DNA of 64,000 bases from Desulfuromonadales bacterium (GTDB lineage: Bacteria > Desulfobacterota > Desulfuromonadia > Geobacterales > Pseudopelobacteraceae), in assembly GCA_013349325.1 (NCBI GenBank), contig DUZX01000009.1, positions 1-64,000 of the forward strand. The letters run 5' to 3'. The notes beneath the pieces are model-generated. The model searched no databases, was not told where the DNA came from, and was given only the letters and a program-made list of their open reading frames with translations. Both the position numbers and the translations under genes were made by a program. This document shows positions 24,200 to 32,344 of the stretch, piece after piece; within the stretch, counting starts at the first letter, position 1, and every line of letters starts with the position of its first letter.

Positions 24200-25384
24200 T
24201 TACACTCGTTCAATAATAACCGCAACCGCCTCGCCGCCACCGATACAGATGGATGCCAGGCCGTAACGAAGCTTGCGACGGTGCAGTTCGCGGGTCAGAG
24301 TTGCAATTAGACGTGCCCCGCTGGCGGCCAACGGATGACCGAGCGCACATGCCCCTCCGTTAACGTTAACCTTTTCAAGAGGTATATTTAAAACCTGGAT
24401 AGCCTGAAGAACCACGGAGGCGAAAGCCTCGTTGATTTCAAACAGGTCTATATCGGCCAGCGTGAGACCTGCTTTCGCACATACCTTTTCAGAAGCGACC
24501 GCTGCCGCCTCAGCAAAATAGTCAGGATGCAAACTGGAGGTGGCATAGGAAACAAAGCGTGCTTTCGGTGTAAGGTTGTACTTTTTGAGTCCTGCTTTAC
24601 CGGTCAATAGCGCCAACGAGGCACCATCGTTGATGGTTGAGGCGTTACCGGCAGTGATTGTACCATCCTTTCGGAAAGCAGGTCTCAGGTCGCCGAGTTT
24701 GCTGATATCACCGTTAAACGGCTCTTCATCTTTGGGGTGAATGGTAACGCCACCCTTTTTGCCTTTTTTTGTAATGGTTATTGGCACAATTTCGTCCGCG
24801 AAGATATCTTCGGTAACCGCCTTCTGGGCCAGCGTGTATGAGCGGGCGGCATATTCGTCCTGGTCGTCACGAGTAAGCCCGGAGCGCGTCACGGCATCTT
24901 CGCTGATTTCGCCCATATGCCGACCGGTGAAGGGGTCCTGCAGAGCATCATAGATAAGCATATCGAGTAACGCGGCGTGTCCCATGCGATAACCGGTACG
25001 TCCTTTTTTGAGGAGGTACGGGGCCATACTCATATTTTCCATACCGCCGGCGATGACTACCTCTGATTCGCCCAGCCGCAGACTGTCACTTGCCAGCATC
25101 ATGGCCTTCAGGCCACTACCACAAACCTTGTCGATTGTCATGGCATGCGTAGAGTCGGGCAATCCGGCTGCAACCATGGCCTGACGTGCAGGAGCCTGCC
25201 CACAGCCGCCCGTCAGAACAAGTCCAATGATGACTTCAGTAATTGCCTCAGGAGACAGTCCGGATTTTTCAAGCAACCCTTTTATAACGTCAGCTCCAAG
25301 CTTGTGAGCGTCCTGATCGGACAGCATGCCACCGAATGAGCCAAATGGGGTACGCAATGCTTCTACTACATAGACATCGTTCAT
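24200..25384 (-). CDS. phaA: Acetyl-CoA C-acetyltransferase (biosynthetic thiolase)
   Basis: A 394-residue thiolase. Nucleophile Cys in DKVCGSGLKAMML (~90), His in NEAFA/GGACALGHPLAASGAR (~345-360) and second Cys in CIGGGEAVAV (~380) are the three catalytic residues. Condenses two acetyl-CoA to acetoacetyl-CoA, the classical first step of PHB synthesis, in the cytoplasm. The start at 25384 has RBS AGGAGAG; a longer frame to 25450 lacks one. It is transcribed alone and lies between the two phasins, so the role in PHA metabolism is well supported by context, though degradation of acetoacetyl-CoA is equally possible chemically. Confidence 0.92.
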   Translation of the reverse strand: MNDVYVVEALRTPFGSFGGMLSDQDAHKLGADVIKGLLEKSGLSPEAITEVIIGLVLTGGCGQAPARQAMVAAGLPDSTHAMTIDKVCGSGLKAMMLASDSLRLGESEVVIAGGMENMSMAPYLLKKGRTGYRMGHAALLDMLIYDALQDPFTGRHMGEISEDAVTRSGLTRDDQDEYAARSYTLAQKAVTEDIFADEIVPITITKKGKKGGVTIHPKDEEPFNGDISKLGDLRPAFRKDGTITAGNASTINDGASLALLTGKAGLKKYNLTPKARFVSYATSSLHPDYFAEAAAVASEKVCAKAGLTLADIDLFEINEAFASVVLQAIQVLNIPLEKVNVNGGACALGHPLAASGARLIATLTRELHRRKLRYGLASICIGGGEAVAVIIERV

Positions 25385-25441
25385 AATTGCTCTCCTACCA
25401 GTAGGTTTTTTGTGAACATTACATACAAGTACATATTTAGT

Positions 25442-25447
25442 ATTATA
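25442..25447 (-). promoter_or_regulatory. -10 element for phaA
   Basis: A perfect TATAAT on the minus strand ~58 bp before the phaA ATG, in an AT-rich gap (25385-25680). No good -35 stands 17 bp upstream; the upstream bases include GTTTGTTTG and a TTGTAAACGTAACAA dyad that may bind an activator or repressor. Confidence 0.4.
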
Positions 25448-25583
25448 CACATAACCACAAACAAACGCTTGTTACGTTTACAATACCCGGACATAATGCT
25501 CTGCAAAAACTTTTATTTAATATTCAAACAGTATAGGTGTCAGACAAAAAAAGCAAGATATAAATATTTTTTTTATTTTCTGC

Positions 25584-25612
25584 TTGACTTATATTTATTT
25601 TTTGTTTAATTG
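25584..25612 (+). promoter_or_regulatory. Promoter of the second phasin gene
   Basis: TTGACT, 17-bp spacer, TAATTG. The -10 overlaps the TTGTTTA direct repeats (25602-25619). Start expected ~60 bp before the phasin ATG. Confidence 0.5.
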
Positions 25613-25619
25613 TTGTTTA
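25602..25619 (+). promoter_or_regulatory. Direct-repeat operator TTGTTTA-N4-TTGTTTA upstream of phasin 2
   Basis: TTGTTTA-ATTG-TTGTTTA overlaps the -10 region. The same heptamers at the same spacing overlap the phaE promoter on the other strand, 3.2 kb away, implying one regulator for synthase and phasin. Confidence 0.5.
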
Positions 25620-25680
25620 CATCGTGGTTACACAAATCCGCTGTAACCTCAAAAATAAAATCAATACAGGAGATAAAGTT

Positions 25681-26220
25681 ATGTCAAAACAGAATGTTGC
25701 CCAGGAAATTTTAGATTTCAACAAGAACGCCGTTAAAGAAAGTTTCGAGGCACTCAGTACGATTTCAACCCAGGCCGCCAAGACCGCCAACCAGCTTCTC
25801 GAAGCAACACCGAACGTTCCCGAAGAAGGCAAGAAAGCTGTTGACCTTTTCTTCAAAGAAAACCAGAAAGGCCTGAACAACCAGAAAAAGTTTGTAGAAA
25901 CCGGGCTGGAAATCGATTGGACCAGCCCGAATGCACCTGTTAAGGGCCTTGAAGCGATTGAAAGCCTCTACAACAGCGCTTTCACACAGGTTGGCGCTTT
26001 GCAGAAAGAAAGCAAAGAACTGCTCAAAAAAGCTACCGAGCAGCTCCCGAAAGAAGCCAAACCGGTTGTTGATTTCTGGACCGAGACCCTCAACAGCAAC
26101 TATCAGACATTCCAGAGCTTTGTAACCAAAAACTTCGAACTGGCCAAGAAAGTTATCGGCGATTTAGCCGCTGAAGCTCCTAAGGCAGAGTCCACAAAAG
26201 CTGAAAAAGCTGCAAAATAA
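25681..26220 (+). CDS. Phasin (PHA granule-associated protein) 2
   Basis: A 179-residue helical protein related to phasin 1: QEILDFNKNAVKESFEALST, QKKFVETGLEIDWTSPNAP, QTFQSFVTKNFELAKK. The C-terminus is Ala/Lys-rich (APKAESTKAEKAAK), similar to the tail of PhaE. RBS CAGGAGA lies 7 nt before the ATG at 25681; the frame is open from 25624 but without a second RBS. Expected on the surface of PHA granules. Confidence 0.88.
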   Translation: MSKQNVAQEILDFNKNAVKESFEALSTISTQAAKTANQLLEATPNVPEEGKKAVDLFFKENQKGLNNQKKFVETGLEIDWTSPNAPVKGLEAIESLYNSAFTQVGALQKESKELLKKATEQLPKEAKPVVDFWTETLNSNYQTFQSFVTKNFELAKKVIGDLAAEAPKAESTKAEKAAK

Positions 26221-26245
26221 GCGTAGTAAGAAATAGTCGAAACTC

Positions 26246-26313
26246 AACGGCAGCACTGATTATTCTTCTGATTGGTTTACTATCAAAAAGAGAAGATTCG
26301 GTCTGCCGTTTTT
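26246..26313 (+). terminator. Possible long-stem terminator after phasin 2
   Basis: AACGGCAG and CTGCCGTTTTT form the base; ATTCTTCT and AGAAGATT form an inner stem with a ~18-nt AT-rich loop. A T-run follows. Mid-strength by eye. Confidence 0.5.
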
Positions 26314-26340
26314 CGTATGTAAAGATTTTATAAAATTGTT

Positions 26341-26369
26341 TTGACCTCTATAAGTTGATGCTTTACTAG
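26341..26369 (+). promoter_or_regulatory. Sigma-70-type promoter of the CBS gene
   Basis: TTGACC, 17-bp spacer, TACTAG, about 55 bp before the start codon at 26425. Confidence 0.45.
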
Positions 26370-26424
26370 TTTGAGCTGAATTGATATATAGGTACGACAT
26401 TGCATTTATAAAGGAGCAAAAACT

Positions 26425-26907
26425 ATGAAGACCGTCAAAACTATCCTGCAAACCAAAGATCAAAATCTTTTATCAATAGCTCCAACCGTCACCGTACTCG
26501 ACGCGATCAGGCTTATGTCCGAAAAGAATGTCGGAGCACTTCCGGTTATGGAGGGGGACAAACTTGTTGGCATCATCTCGGAGCGCGACTACGCCCGCAA
26601 GGTTATTCTGAAAGGCAGATCATCCGATGAGACACTGGTCAAGGATATTATGACCGAGAACGTTTTGACCGTGACTCCGGAAAACACCAATGATGAGTGT
26701 ATGAACCTCATGACGGAAAAGTGTCTGCGACACCTGCCGGTCGTCAGCAATAAAAAGGTCATTGGAATGATTTCAATTGCCGACGTTGTCAGAGCTATCA
26801 TGTCTGACCAGAATCGCACGATAAGCAATCTTGAATCTGTGGTCGAAGATCTTCAGTCCGATAAGAATCTGAGGAACCTGCTTTTCCGGGAACTGGATAA
26901 AGCATAA
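26425..26907 (+). CDS. Two-CBS-domain protein
   Basis: A 160-residue cytoplasmic protein consisting of a tandem CBS pair (Bateman module): MSEKNVGALPVMEGDKLVGI (first) and MTEKCLRHLPVVSNKKVIGM (second), each followed by ISERDYAR or ISIADVVR. The C-terminal ~25 residues (LESVVEDLQSDKNLRNLLF) form a helix. Such modules bind AMP, ATP or SAM and usually regulate a partner; no partner domain is fused here. RBS AAAGGAGC. Separate transcription unit; the target is unknown. Confidence 0.88.
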   Translation: MKTVKTILQTKDQNLLSIAPTVTVLDAIRLMSEKNVGALPVMEGDKLVGIISERDYARKVILKGRSSDETLVKDIMTENVLTVTPENTNDECMNLMTEKCLRHLPVVSNKKVIGMISIADVVRAIMSDQNRTISNLESVVEDLQSDKNLRNLLFRELDKA

Positions 26908-27052
26908 TTCTGTCTGACCGCTGCTTTCTTCCCTGACGCCCTGCATAGCATCGATATGTGGGGCGCTTTTGTTCCATTTTCATTAACAGCGCGTTGTCAT
27001 GGTACCGATAACCTGATTGATGTCTGAAAGTTTGTGATGAGAGTATCTGCAG

Positions 27053-27451
27053 ATGACAAGAACATGTGACGATTCTCCGCCGGGACTGCTGCTGCAAGGC
27101 ATTCGAGAATTCAACCGGGGTGACTGGCTTGAAGCTCACGAAACCGTAGAGGAGCTTTGGATTGGTGAAGAAGGTGAGGTGCGGGCACTGTATCAGGGAA
27201 TCATCCAGATTGCCGTTGCGCTTCATCATTGGCGTAACGGGAATTTTGGGGGAGCTGTCAGCCTGCTGAAGGGTGGTGTCGGATATTTGCGCCGCGTAGC
27301 TGATCAGTGCCAGTGGATTGATGTAGTTTGTCTGATTACCGATGCCGATCGCATGCGTATCGCGCTGGAGGAGCTAGGCGCTGACGGGATGAAGTCAGCA
27401 CCTCCCGCCCTGATTCCCCGTATAAAAACCGTCTCTGCGGATAACGCGTGA
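27053..27451 (+). CDS. DUF309 family protein
   Basis: A 132-residue helical protein with the DUF309 signature FNRGDWLEAHETVEELW and LYQGIIQIAVALHHWRNGNF, followed by LLKGGVGYL. The His/Glu pairs in EAHE suggest a metal-binding four-helix bundle, but no function is established. It is followed 15 bp later by the GreA/B-like gene, so the two may be co-transcribed. In the gap upstream (26908-27052) a weak GCCC...GGGC hairpin follows the CBS gene. Confidence 0.8.
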   Translation: MTRTCDDSPPGLLLQGIREFNRGDWLEAHETVEELWIGEEGEVRALYQGIIQIAVALHHWRNGNFGGAVSLLKGGVGYLRRVADQCQWIDVVCLITDADRMRIALEELGADGMKSAPPALIPRIKTVSADNA

Positions 27452-27466
27452 CCCTGCAGGTAACAT

Positions 27467-27949
27467 ATGGATAAGCAGGAACTACTGCAACTAATCAGAG
27501 AACAGCTCCGCCTCGACGCAACCATCCAGTTCAATGCAGCCAAAACGGCCCACCAGGCTTCTACTGATCAGGAGAACATCCCCGATAACAAATACGAGAC
27601 TCTGGCACTGGAAGCATCCTATCTTGCTCAGGGGCAGGCCAACCGGGCCCAGGAGATCAGGCGGGCGCTGGAGAGCTATACACAACTTGAACTCCACAAG
27701 TTTGACCACGACGGAACCATCGCCTTGACAGCAGTGGTAACACTGGCCGCCGATGACGGCACGCAGAGAGTGCTCTTTATCGGCCCACGCGAGGGGGGCA
27801 TGAAAGTCATGTATCAGCAGGCTGAAATTGTCGTTATCACTCCCGCGTCACCATTAGGCCGCGCCCTGATAGGCAAAGAGTGCGGCGACTGCGTCACAAT
27901 CGGTAGTGGCGGAAGCAACAAAGAGTTTGAAATCATCGACGTCTGTTGA
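27467..27949 (+). CDS. GreA/GreB-family transcript cleavage factor-like protein
   Basis: A 160-residue protein. The N-terminal half is a helical coiled coil (KQELLQLIREQLRLD ... ANRAQEIRRALESYTQL) and the C-terminal half has the GreA/B FKBP-like domain, with VITPASPLGRALIGKECGDC. Compared with GreA the coiled coil carries ENIPDNKYETLALEASYL, in the position of the usual acidic tip, but the pattern is altered, so it may be an RNA polymerase secondary-channel regulator (Gfh-like) rather than a cleavage factor. Location: cytoplasm, on RNA polymerase. Confidence 0.78.
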   Translation: MDKQELLQLIREQLRLDATIQFNAAKTAHQASTDQENIPDNKYETLALEASYLAQGQANRAQEIRRALESYTQLELHKFDHDGTIALTAVVTLAADDGTQRVLFIGPREGGMKVMYQQAEIVVITPASPLGRALIGKECGDCVTIGSGGSNKEFEIIDVC

Positions 27950-27975
27950 CCCCCCCCCGCCTGAACCTGCTTCAT

Positions 27976-30156
27976 TTATTTTTTCTCTTCCATGTGTGCC
28001 TCCTTGATCGATAGCGCAATCCGCTTGCGTTGCGGATCAGCGGAGAGAACCTTTACCTTTACCAGTTGCCCGGCTTTGACCACGTCACCCGGATCCTTGA
28101 CATAGCGGTTTGCCAGATGACTGATATGTACCAGTCCATCCTGGTGAACACCGATATCGACAAAGGCGCCGAATGCGGTCACGTTGGTCACGATCCCCGA
28201 CAGGATCATCCCGGCCTGCAGATCGCCAATTTCGCGGATATCGTCACGGAACGACGCCGTCTGAAACTGGCTGCGCGGGTCACGTCCCGGTTTCTTAAGC
28301 TCGGCAACAATGTCATTCAACGTCGGCAGTCCGACACTCTCCGAGACATAGCGTTTCAGATCAATACGCTCAACCAGCACGGGGTCAGCGATAAGCTGCG
28401 CCAATGACGTATTCAGATCAGATAGCATTGCCGCCACCAAGCGATAACGCTCAGGATGGACGGCCGTGTTATCGAGTGGATCCGAGCCGTTGCGAATCCG
28501 TAAAAAACCGGCCGCCTGTTCAAACGCTTTCGCTCCGAAGCGCGGGACTTTAAGGAGCGCCGTGCGGCAAGAAAACGGGCCGTTTTCATCACGATAGCGT
28601 GTAATTGCCTTGGCAAGCGCCGGTCCGACACCGGAAACATAACTCAAAAGCGCATACGAAGCGGTGTTCAGATCGACACCGACATAGTTGACGCACGACT
28701 CGACAACACTATCCAGTGATTTCTTCAACATGCCCTGATGAACGTCGTGCTGGTACTGGCCGACACCGATACTTTTCGGATCGACTTTAACCAGTTCACC
28801 AAGCGGGTCCTGTAGTCGGCGTGCGATCGAGATTGCACCGCGCACGGTCAGATCAAGATCAGGAAACTCCTCACGGGCGATATCCGAGGCCGAGTAAATA
28901 CTGGCACCCGATTCGCTGACCGACACCACCGGCAGCTGCCTGCCTGTCTCCGCCAGAATCTCCTTGACGAAAATTTCCATTTCCCTCCCGGCCGTTCCGT
29001 TACCGATAGCGATCATCTCAATGTCATACGACTCGACCATGCGCAGCAGGTCCTGACGGGCCTGCGGAAGACGACCCTCGCCGATGTGGGCGTAAATCGT
29101 CACATGTTCGAGGAAACGCCCGGTTGCATCGACAACCGCCAGCTTGGAGCCGGTCCGAAAGCCGGGATCAACCCCCAGGACCCGCTTGCCACCGGCTGGC
29201 GGCGCCAGAAGCAGATCGTGCAGGTTACGGGTAAAGACGGCAATGGCCGCCTCATCTGCACGCTCCTTACTCTCCAGCCGGAGCTCGACTTCGATGGATG
29301 GCGCGATGAGCCGTTTATAGGCATCCTCGGCGACCAGCTCAAGGAGCGGGCTGAAGATACTGTTCCGCTGGAGCAGCCGAGCTTTCAATCCGGACAGAAT
29401 CAGTTCCACCGGAGCGGTTATCGCGAGATAGAGAACCTCTTCTTTTTCGCCACGTCGCATGGCCAGCAGACGGTGCGAAGGGATTGCTTTGAGCGGCTCC
29501 TGAAAATCGTAGTACATCTCGAACTTGGTAACCTTCTCCTTATAGTCCGCCGCCACCCGTGAGCAGATGACACCATGTTCTCTAGTCAATCGCCGCACCA
29601 TGGCACGGGCGTCAGCGTTATCGGAAAGTCGCCCGGCCAGAATATGACCCGCTCCCGTAAGAGCAGCATCAGCATCAGGGATTTCTTTTTCCGGATTGAT
29701 AAACGGCAGCGCGACAACCTCTACCGTTCCGGTTATCAACTCCTGAGCAGCTATTATATCCGCCAACGGCTCAAGACCCCGTTCACGCGCAATCGTTGCT
29801 TTTGTGCGGCGCTTGGGTTTGTAGGGCAGATACAGATCTTCGACTTCGGTTTTCTGTCGCGATGCACTAATCCGTTCACGCAGTTCAGGAGTCAGCTTGC
29901 CCTGCTCTTCGATTGATTTGAGGACCGTAAACTTGCGCTCCTCCAGCTCGCTGAAATAGGCCAGTTGCTCCTCAACCAACCGGATCTCAACCTCATCAAG
30001 TTCACCGGTATGCTCCTTGCGATACCGGGCTATAAACGGCACCGTCGCGCCTTCCAACAGCAGCTCTACGGTATGCTCTACCTGATTTTTTTTGAGGGCG
30101 GTGGCTTCAACAATATACGGGATCGAGGTTCGCATCTGCTCATCAGTCAGTTTCAT
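27976..30156 (-). CDS. tex: Tex, RNA-binding transcription accessory protein
   Basis: A 726-residue Tex homologue. N-terminal helical/HTH region (VPFIARYRKEHTGELDE), YqgF/RNase H-like domain (RVLGVDPGFRTGSKLAVVD), HhH repeats (LLSYVSGVGPALAKAITRYR) and the C-terminal S1 RNA-binding domain (AGMILSGIVTNVTAFGAFVDIGVHQDGL). Full family length. The ATG at 30156 has GGAG at 5 nt; an adjacent GTG at 30159 is the alternative. It converges with the GreA/B-like gene and diverges from the mla operon. Confidence 0.94.
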   Translation of the reverse strand: MKLTDEQMRTSIPYIVEATALKKNQVEHTVELLLEGATVPFIARYRKEHTGELDEVEIRLVEEQLAYFSELEERKFTVLKSIEEQGKLTPELRERISASRQKTEVEDLYLPYKPKRRTKATIARERGLEPLADIIAAQELITGTVEVVALPFINPEKEIPDADAALTGAGHILAGRLSDNADARAMVRRLTREHGVICSRVAADYKEKVTKFEMYYDFQEPLKAIPSHRLLAMRRGEKEEVLYLAITAPVELILSGLKARLLQRNSIFSPLLELVAEDAYKRLIAPSIEVELRLESKERADEAAIAVFTRNLHDLLLAPPAGGKRVLGVDPGFRTGSKLAVVDATGRFLEHVTIYAHIGEGRLPQARQDLLRMVESYDIEMIAIGNGTAGREMEIFVKEILAETGRQLPVVSVSESGASIYSASDIAREEFPDLDLTVRGAISIARRLQDPLGELVKVDPKSIGVGQYQHDVHQGMLKKSLDSVVESCVNYVGVDLNTASYALLSYVSGVGPALAKAITRYRDENGPFSCRTALLKVPRFGAKAFEQAAGFLRIRNGSDPLDNTAVHPERYRLVAAMLSDLNTSLAQLIADPVLVERIDLKRYVSESVGLPTLNDIVAELKKPGRDPRSQFQTASFRDDIREIGDLQAGMILSGIVTNVTAFGAFVDIGVHQDGLVHISHLANRYVKDPGDVVKAGQLVKVKVLSADPQRKRIALSIKEAHMEEKK

Positions 30157-30330
30157 CACAGCTCCAGTCTCAGAGGATCAAAAAATCATAGTACGGCAGT
30201 GTACATGTACCGGCACATAAGTCGGAGAAAATTTTTTCTTTTCTACATTATATAAAACACACATTACCTTCGTTTCCTTCTTTACATCGTTAAGCACTAT
30301 GCACTATAGTTACAAATTTTCAGGGGTGCT

Positions 30331-31104
30331 ATGGGTTCCGCAGCGGTTCAATACATAGGTCGTGTAACTATCGGTGCCGTTCGGGAACTGGGACGGGTCG
30401 GCTGGTTCCTGCTCTACTCGCTGTACATGATTTTCAGGCAACCGGGCAGCCCGCTGCAGATTCTGAAACAGTTACGCTTCATTGGCACCAAGTCGCTGTT
30501 CGTGATTGTGCTGACAGCCGGCTTTACCGGCATGGTGCTTGGCCTGCAGGGGTACTACACGCTGGCCAAATTCGGCTCCGAGGGGATGCTGGGAACAGCC
30601 GTGGCGCTTTCTCTGATCCGCGAACTGGGACCGGTTCTGGCGGCCCTGATGGTGACCGGCCGCGCCGGAAGCGCCATAACTGCCGAGATTGGCATCATGC
30701 GGATCAGCGAACAGATCGATGCGCTGGAGACGATGGCGCTGGATCCCTTCAAGTATCTGGTTACCCCCAAATTTATCGCCGCAATCATTTCACTGCCACT
30801 TTTGTGTGCCATTTTTGACGTGGTCGGCATCTATGGCGGCTGGCTGGTCGGCGTCAAACTGTTAGGTGTCAATCCGGGCGCCTATTTTTACGAGATGGAA
30901 AAATCGGTTGTCTGGCGGGATGTCTACTCCGGGTTTGTCAAGTCGGTCTCCTTCGGGTTGATCATCGCCTGGATCGGCTGTTACAAGGGTTATTTCGCCG
31001 GGCATGGTGCCGAAGGGGTTTCCAAAGCGACCACCGAATCGGTAGTGCTAACTTCAGTCATCATTCTGGTCTGGGATTATTTTCTCACTTCGGTGCTGCT
31101 CTGA
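30331..31104 (+). CDS. mlaE: MlaE-type ABC permease
   Basis: A 257-residue inner membrane permease with ~5 helices. Conserved MlaE features: FTGMVLGLQGYYTLAKFGSE, LIRELGPVLAALMVTGRAGS, EIGIMRISEQIDALETMALD and KSVSFGLIIAWIGCYKGYFA. Part of the MlaFEDB-type retrograde or anterograde phospholipid transporter that maintains outer-membrane lipid asymmetry. RBS CAGGGGTG. mlaF starts 1 bp after its stop codon. First gene of a five-gene operon. Confidence 0.93.
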   Translation: MGSAAVQYIGRVTIGAVRELGRVGWFLLYSLYMIFRQPGSPLQILKQLRFIGTKSLFVIVLTAGFTGMVLGLQGYYTLAKFGSEGMLGTAVALSLIRELGPVLAALMVTGRAGSAITAEIGIMRISEQIDALETMALDPFKYLVTPKFIAAIISLPLLCAIFDVVGIYGGWLVGVKLLGVNPGAYFYEMEKSVVWRDVYSGFVKSVSFGLIIAWIGCYKGYFAGHGAEGVSKATTESVVLTSVIILVWDYFLTSVLL

Positions 31105-31105
31105 T

Positions 31106-31852
31106 ATGATCCACCTGCGCTCTCTCTATAAATCTTTTGGTACTCAAACCGTTCTTGACGGTTTGGACCTCGACGTTCCTGCCGGCAAGATTACGGCAAT
31201 TATAGGGCCCAGCGGAGAAGGGAAGAGTGTTCTTCTCAAGCATCTGATCGGTCTCCTGCAGCCGGACAGCGGACAGGTCGAGGTCGAGGGTGAGAGCATC
31301 ATCGGCATTCGCCGCTCAGAGCTGAACCGCATCCGTGAAAAATTCGGCATGCTCTTTCAGAACGTAGCGTTATTCGACTCGATGACCTGCTTCGAGAATG
31401 TTGCCTTTCCACTGAGGGAAAAAACGAAGTTTTCAAAAGATGAAATCGGCCGAATGGTCCGTTCTGCGCTGGCTGATGTCGGCTTGAGAAACATAGACAA
31501 CAAATATCCGGATGAGCTTTCGGGCGGCATGAAGAAGCGGGTTGGTCTGGCGCGGGCAGTGGTCATGAATCCCAAGATCATTCTTTTTGACGAGCCGACT
31601 ACCGGGCTCGATCCGATCATTAAGCGGGCGATTCATGAAATGATCAAGGAAACCCATGCCAAGTTTGGTTTTACGGCCGTGATTGTTTCGCACGAAATTC
31701 CTGATATTTTTGATGTCGCCCAGAACGTGGCCATGCTCTTCCGGGGCAGGATTTTACAGCACGGCAGCCCGGAGGAGATCATACACTCTGAGCATCCGGC
31801 TGTCAGGCAGTTTATCAGCGGTAGCCTGGATGGCCCGATACAGATGGCGTAG
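31106..31852 (+). CDS. mlaF: MlaF-type ABC ATPase
   Basis: A 248-residue ABC ATPase. Walker A GPSGEGKS, Q-loop LFQNVALFDS, signature LSGGMKKR, Walker B ILFDEPTTGLDP and H-loop VSHE are all present, so it should hydrolyse ATP. The Gly-Met-Lys-Lys after the signature is typical of MlaF. Partner of the permease encoded 1 bp upstream. Confidence 0.95.
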   Translation: MIHLRSLYKSFGTQTVLDGLDLDVPAGKITAIIGPSGEGKSVLLKHLIGLLQPDSGQVEVEGESIIGIRRSELNRIREKFGMLFQNVALFDSMTCFENVAFPLREKTKFSKDEIGRMVRSALADVGLRNIDNKYPDELSGGMKKRVGLARAVVMNPKIILFDEPTTGLDPIIKRAIHEMIKETHAKFGFTAVIVSHEIPDIFDVAQNVAMLFRGRILQHGSPEEIIHSEHPAVRQFISGSLDGPIQMA

Positions 31853-31879
31853 GTTCGCCACAATCAAGTGAGGGTTGCG

Positions 31880-32329
31880 ATGAATATGATAAAGCTGGAA
31901 ATGATGGTCGGAACATTCATGATCCTTGGTATTCTCTGTCTGGGCTATGTTTCAATCAAGCTGGGCAAGATGGAGATTGTCGGCGGCGATTTTTATACCG
32001 TCTCTGCCGCTTTTGATTCCGTTTCCGGACTCAAGCCGGGTGCGCGCGTTGAGGTTGCCGGTGTTGAAGTCGGCAAGGTAGACCGGATTGCACTGGATCC
32101 GAAAAGCGGCGATCGGGCGCTGGCATACCTGAAGATAAATTCGGGCGTGAAAATTACCGATGATGTCATCGCCTCGGTACGCACCAGCGGCATTATCGGC
32201 GATAAATTCATTAAACTCAAACCGGGCGGCTCCGATCGCATGCTCAAAAACAACGATGCTATCCGCGAGACCGAGTCGGCTATTGATATTGAAGAGCTGG
32301 TCAGTAAATTCATACATGGCAAGGTGTAA
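31880..32329 (+). CDS. mlaD: MlaD-type periplasmic MCE protein
   Basis: A 149-residue protein with an N-terminal anchor helix (MMVGTFMILGILCLGYVSI) and one MCE domain (AAFDSVSGLKPGARVEVAGV, KVDRIALDP, VRTSGIIGDKFIKLKPG). It forms the hexameric lipid-binding ring on the transporter. AGGG stands 5 nt before the ATG at 31880; a GTG at 31868 is an alternative. The short C-terminal extension (SAIDIEELVSKF) is usual. Confidence 0.92.
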   Translation: MNMIKLEMMVGTFMILGILCLGYVSIKLGKMEIVGGDFYTVSAAFDSVSGLKPGARVEVAGVEVGKVDRIALDPKSGDRALAYLKINSGVKITDDVIASVRTSGIIGDKFIKLKPGGSDRMLKNNDAIRETESAIDIEELVSKFIHGKV

Positions 32330-32344
32330 AGGCAGGGATTTAAA

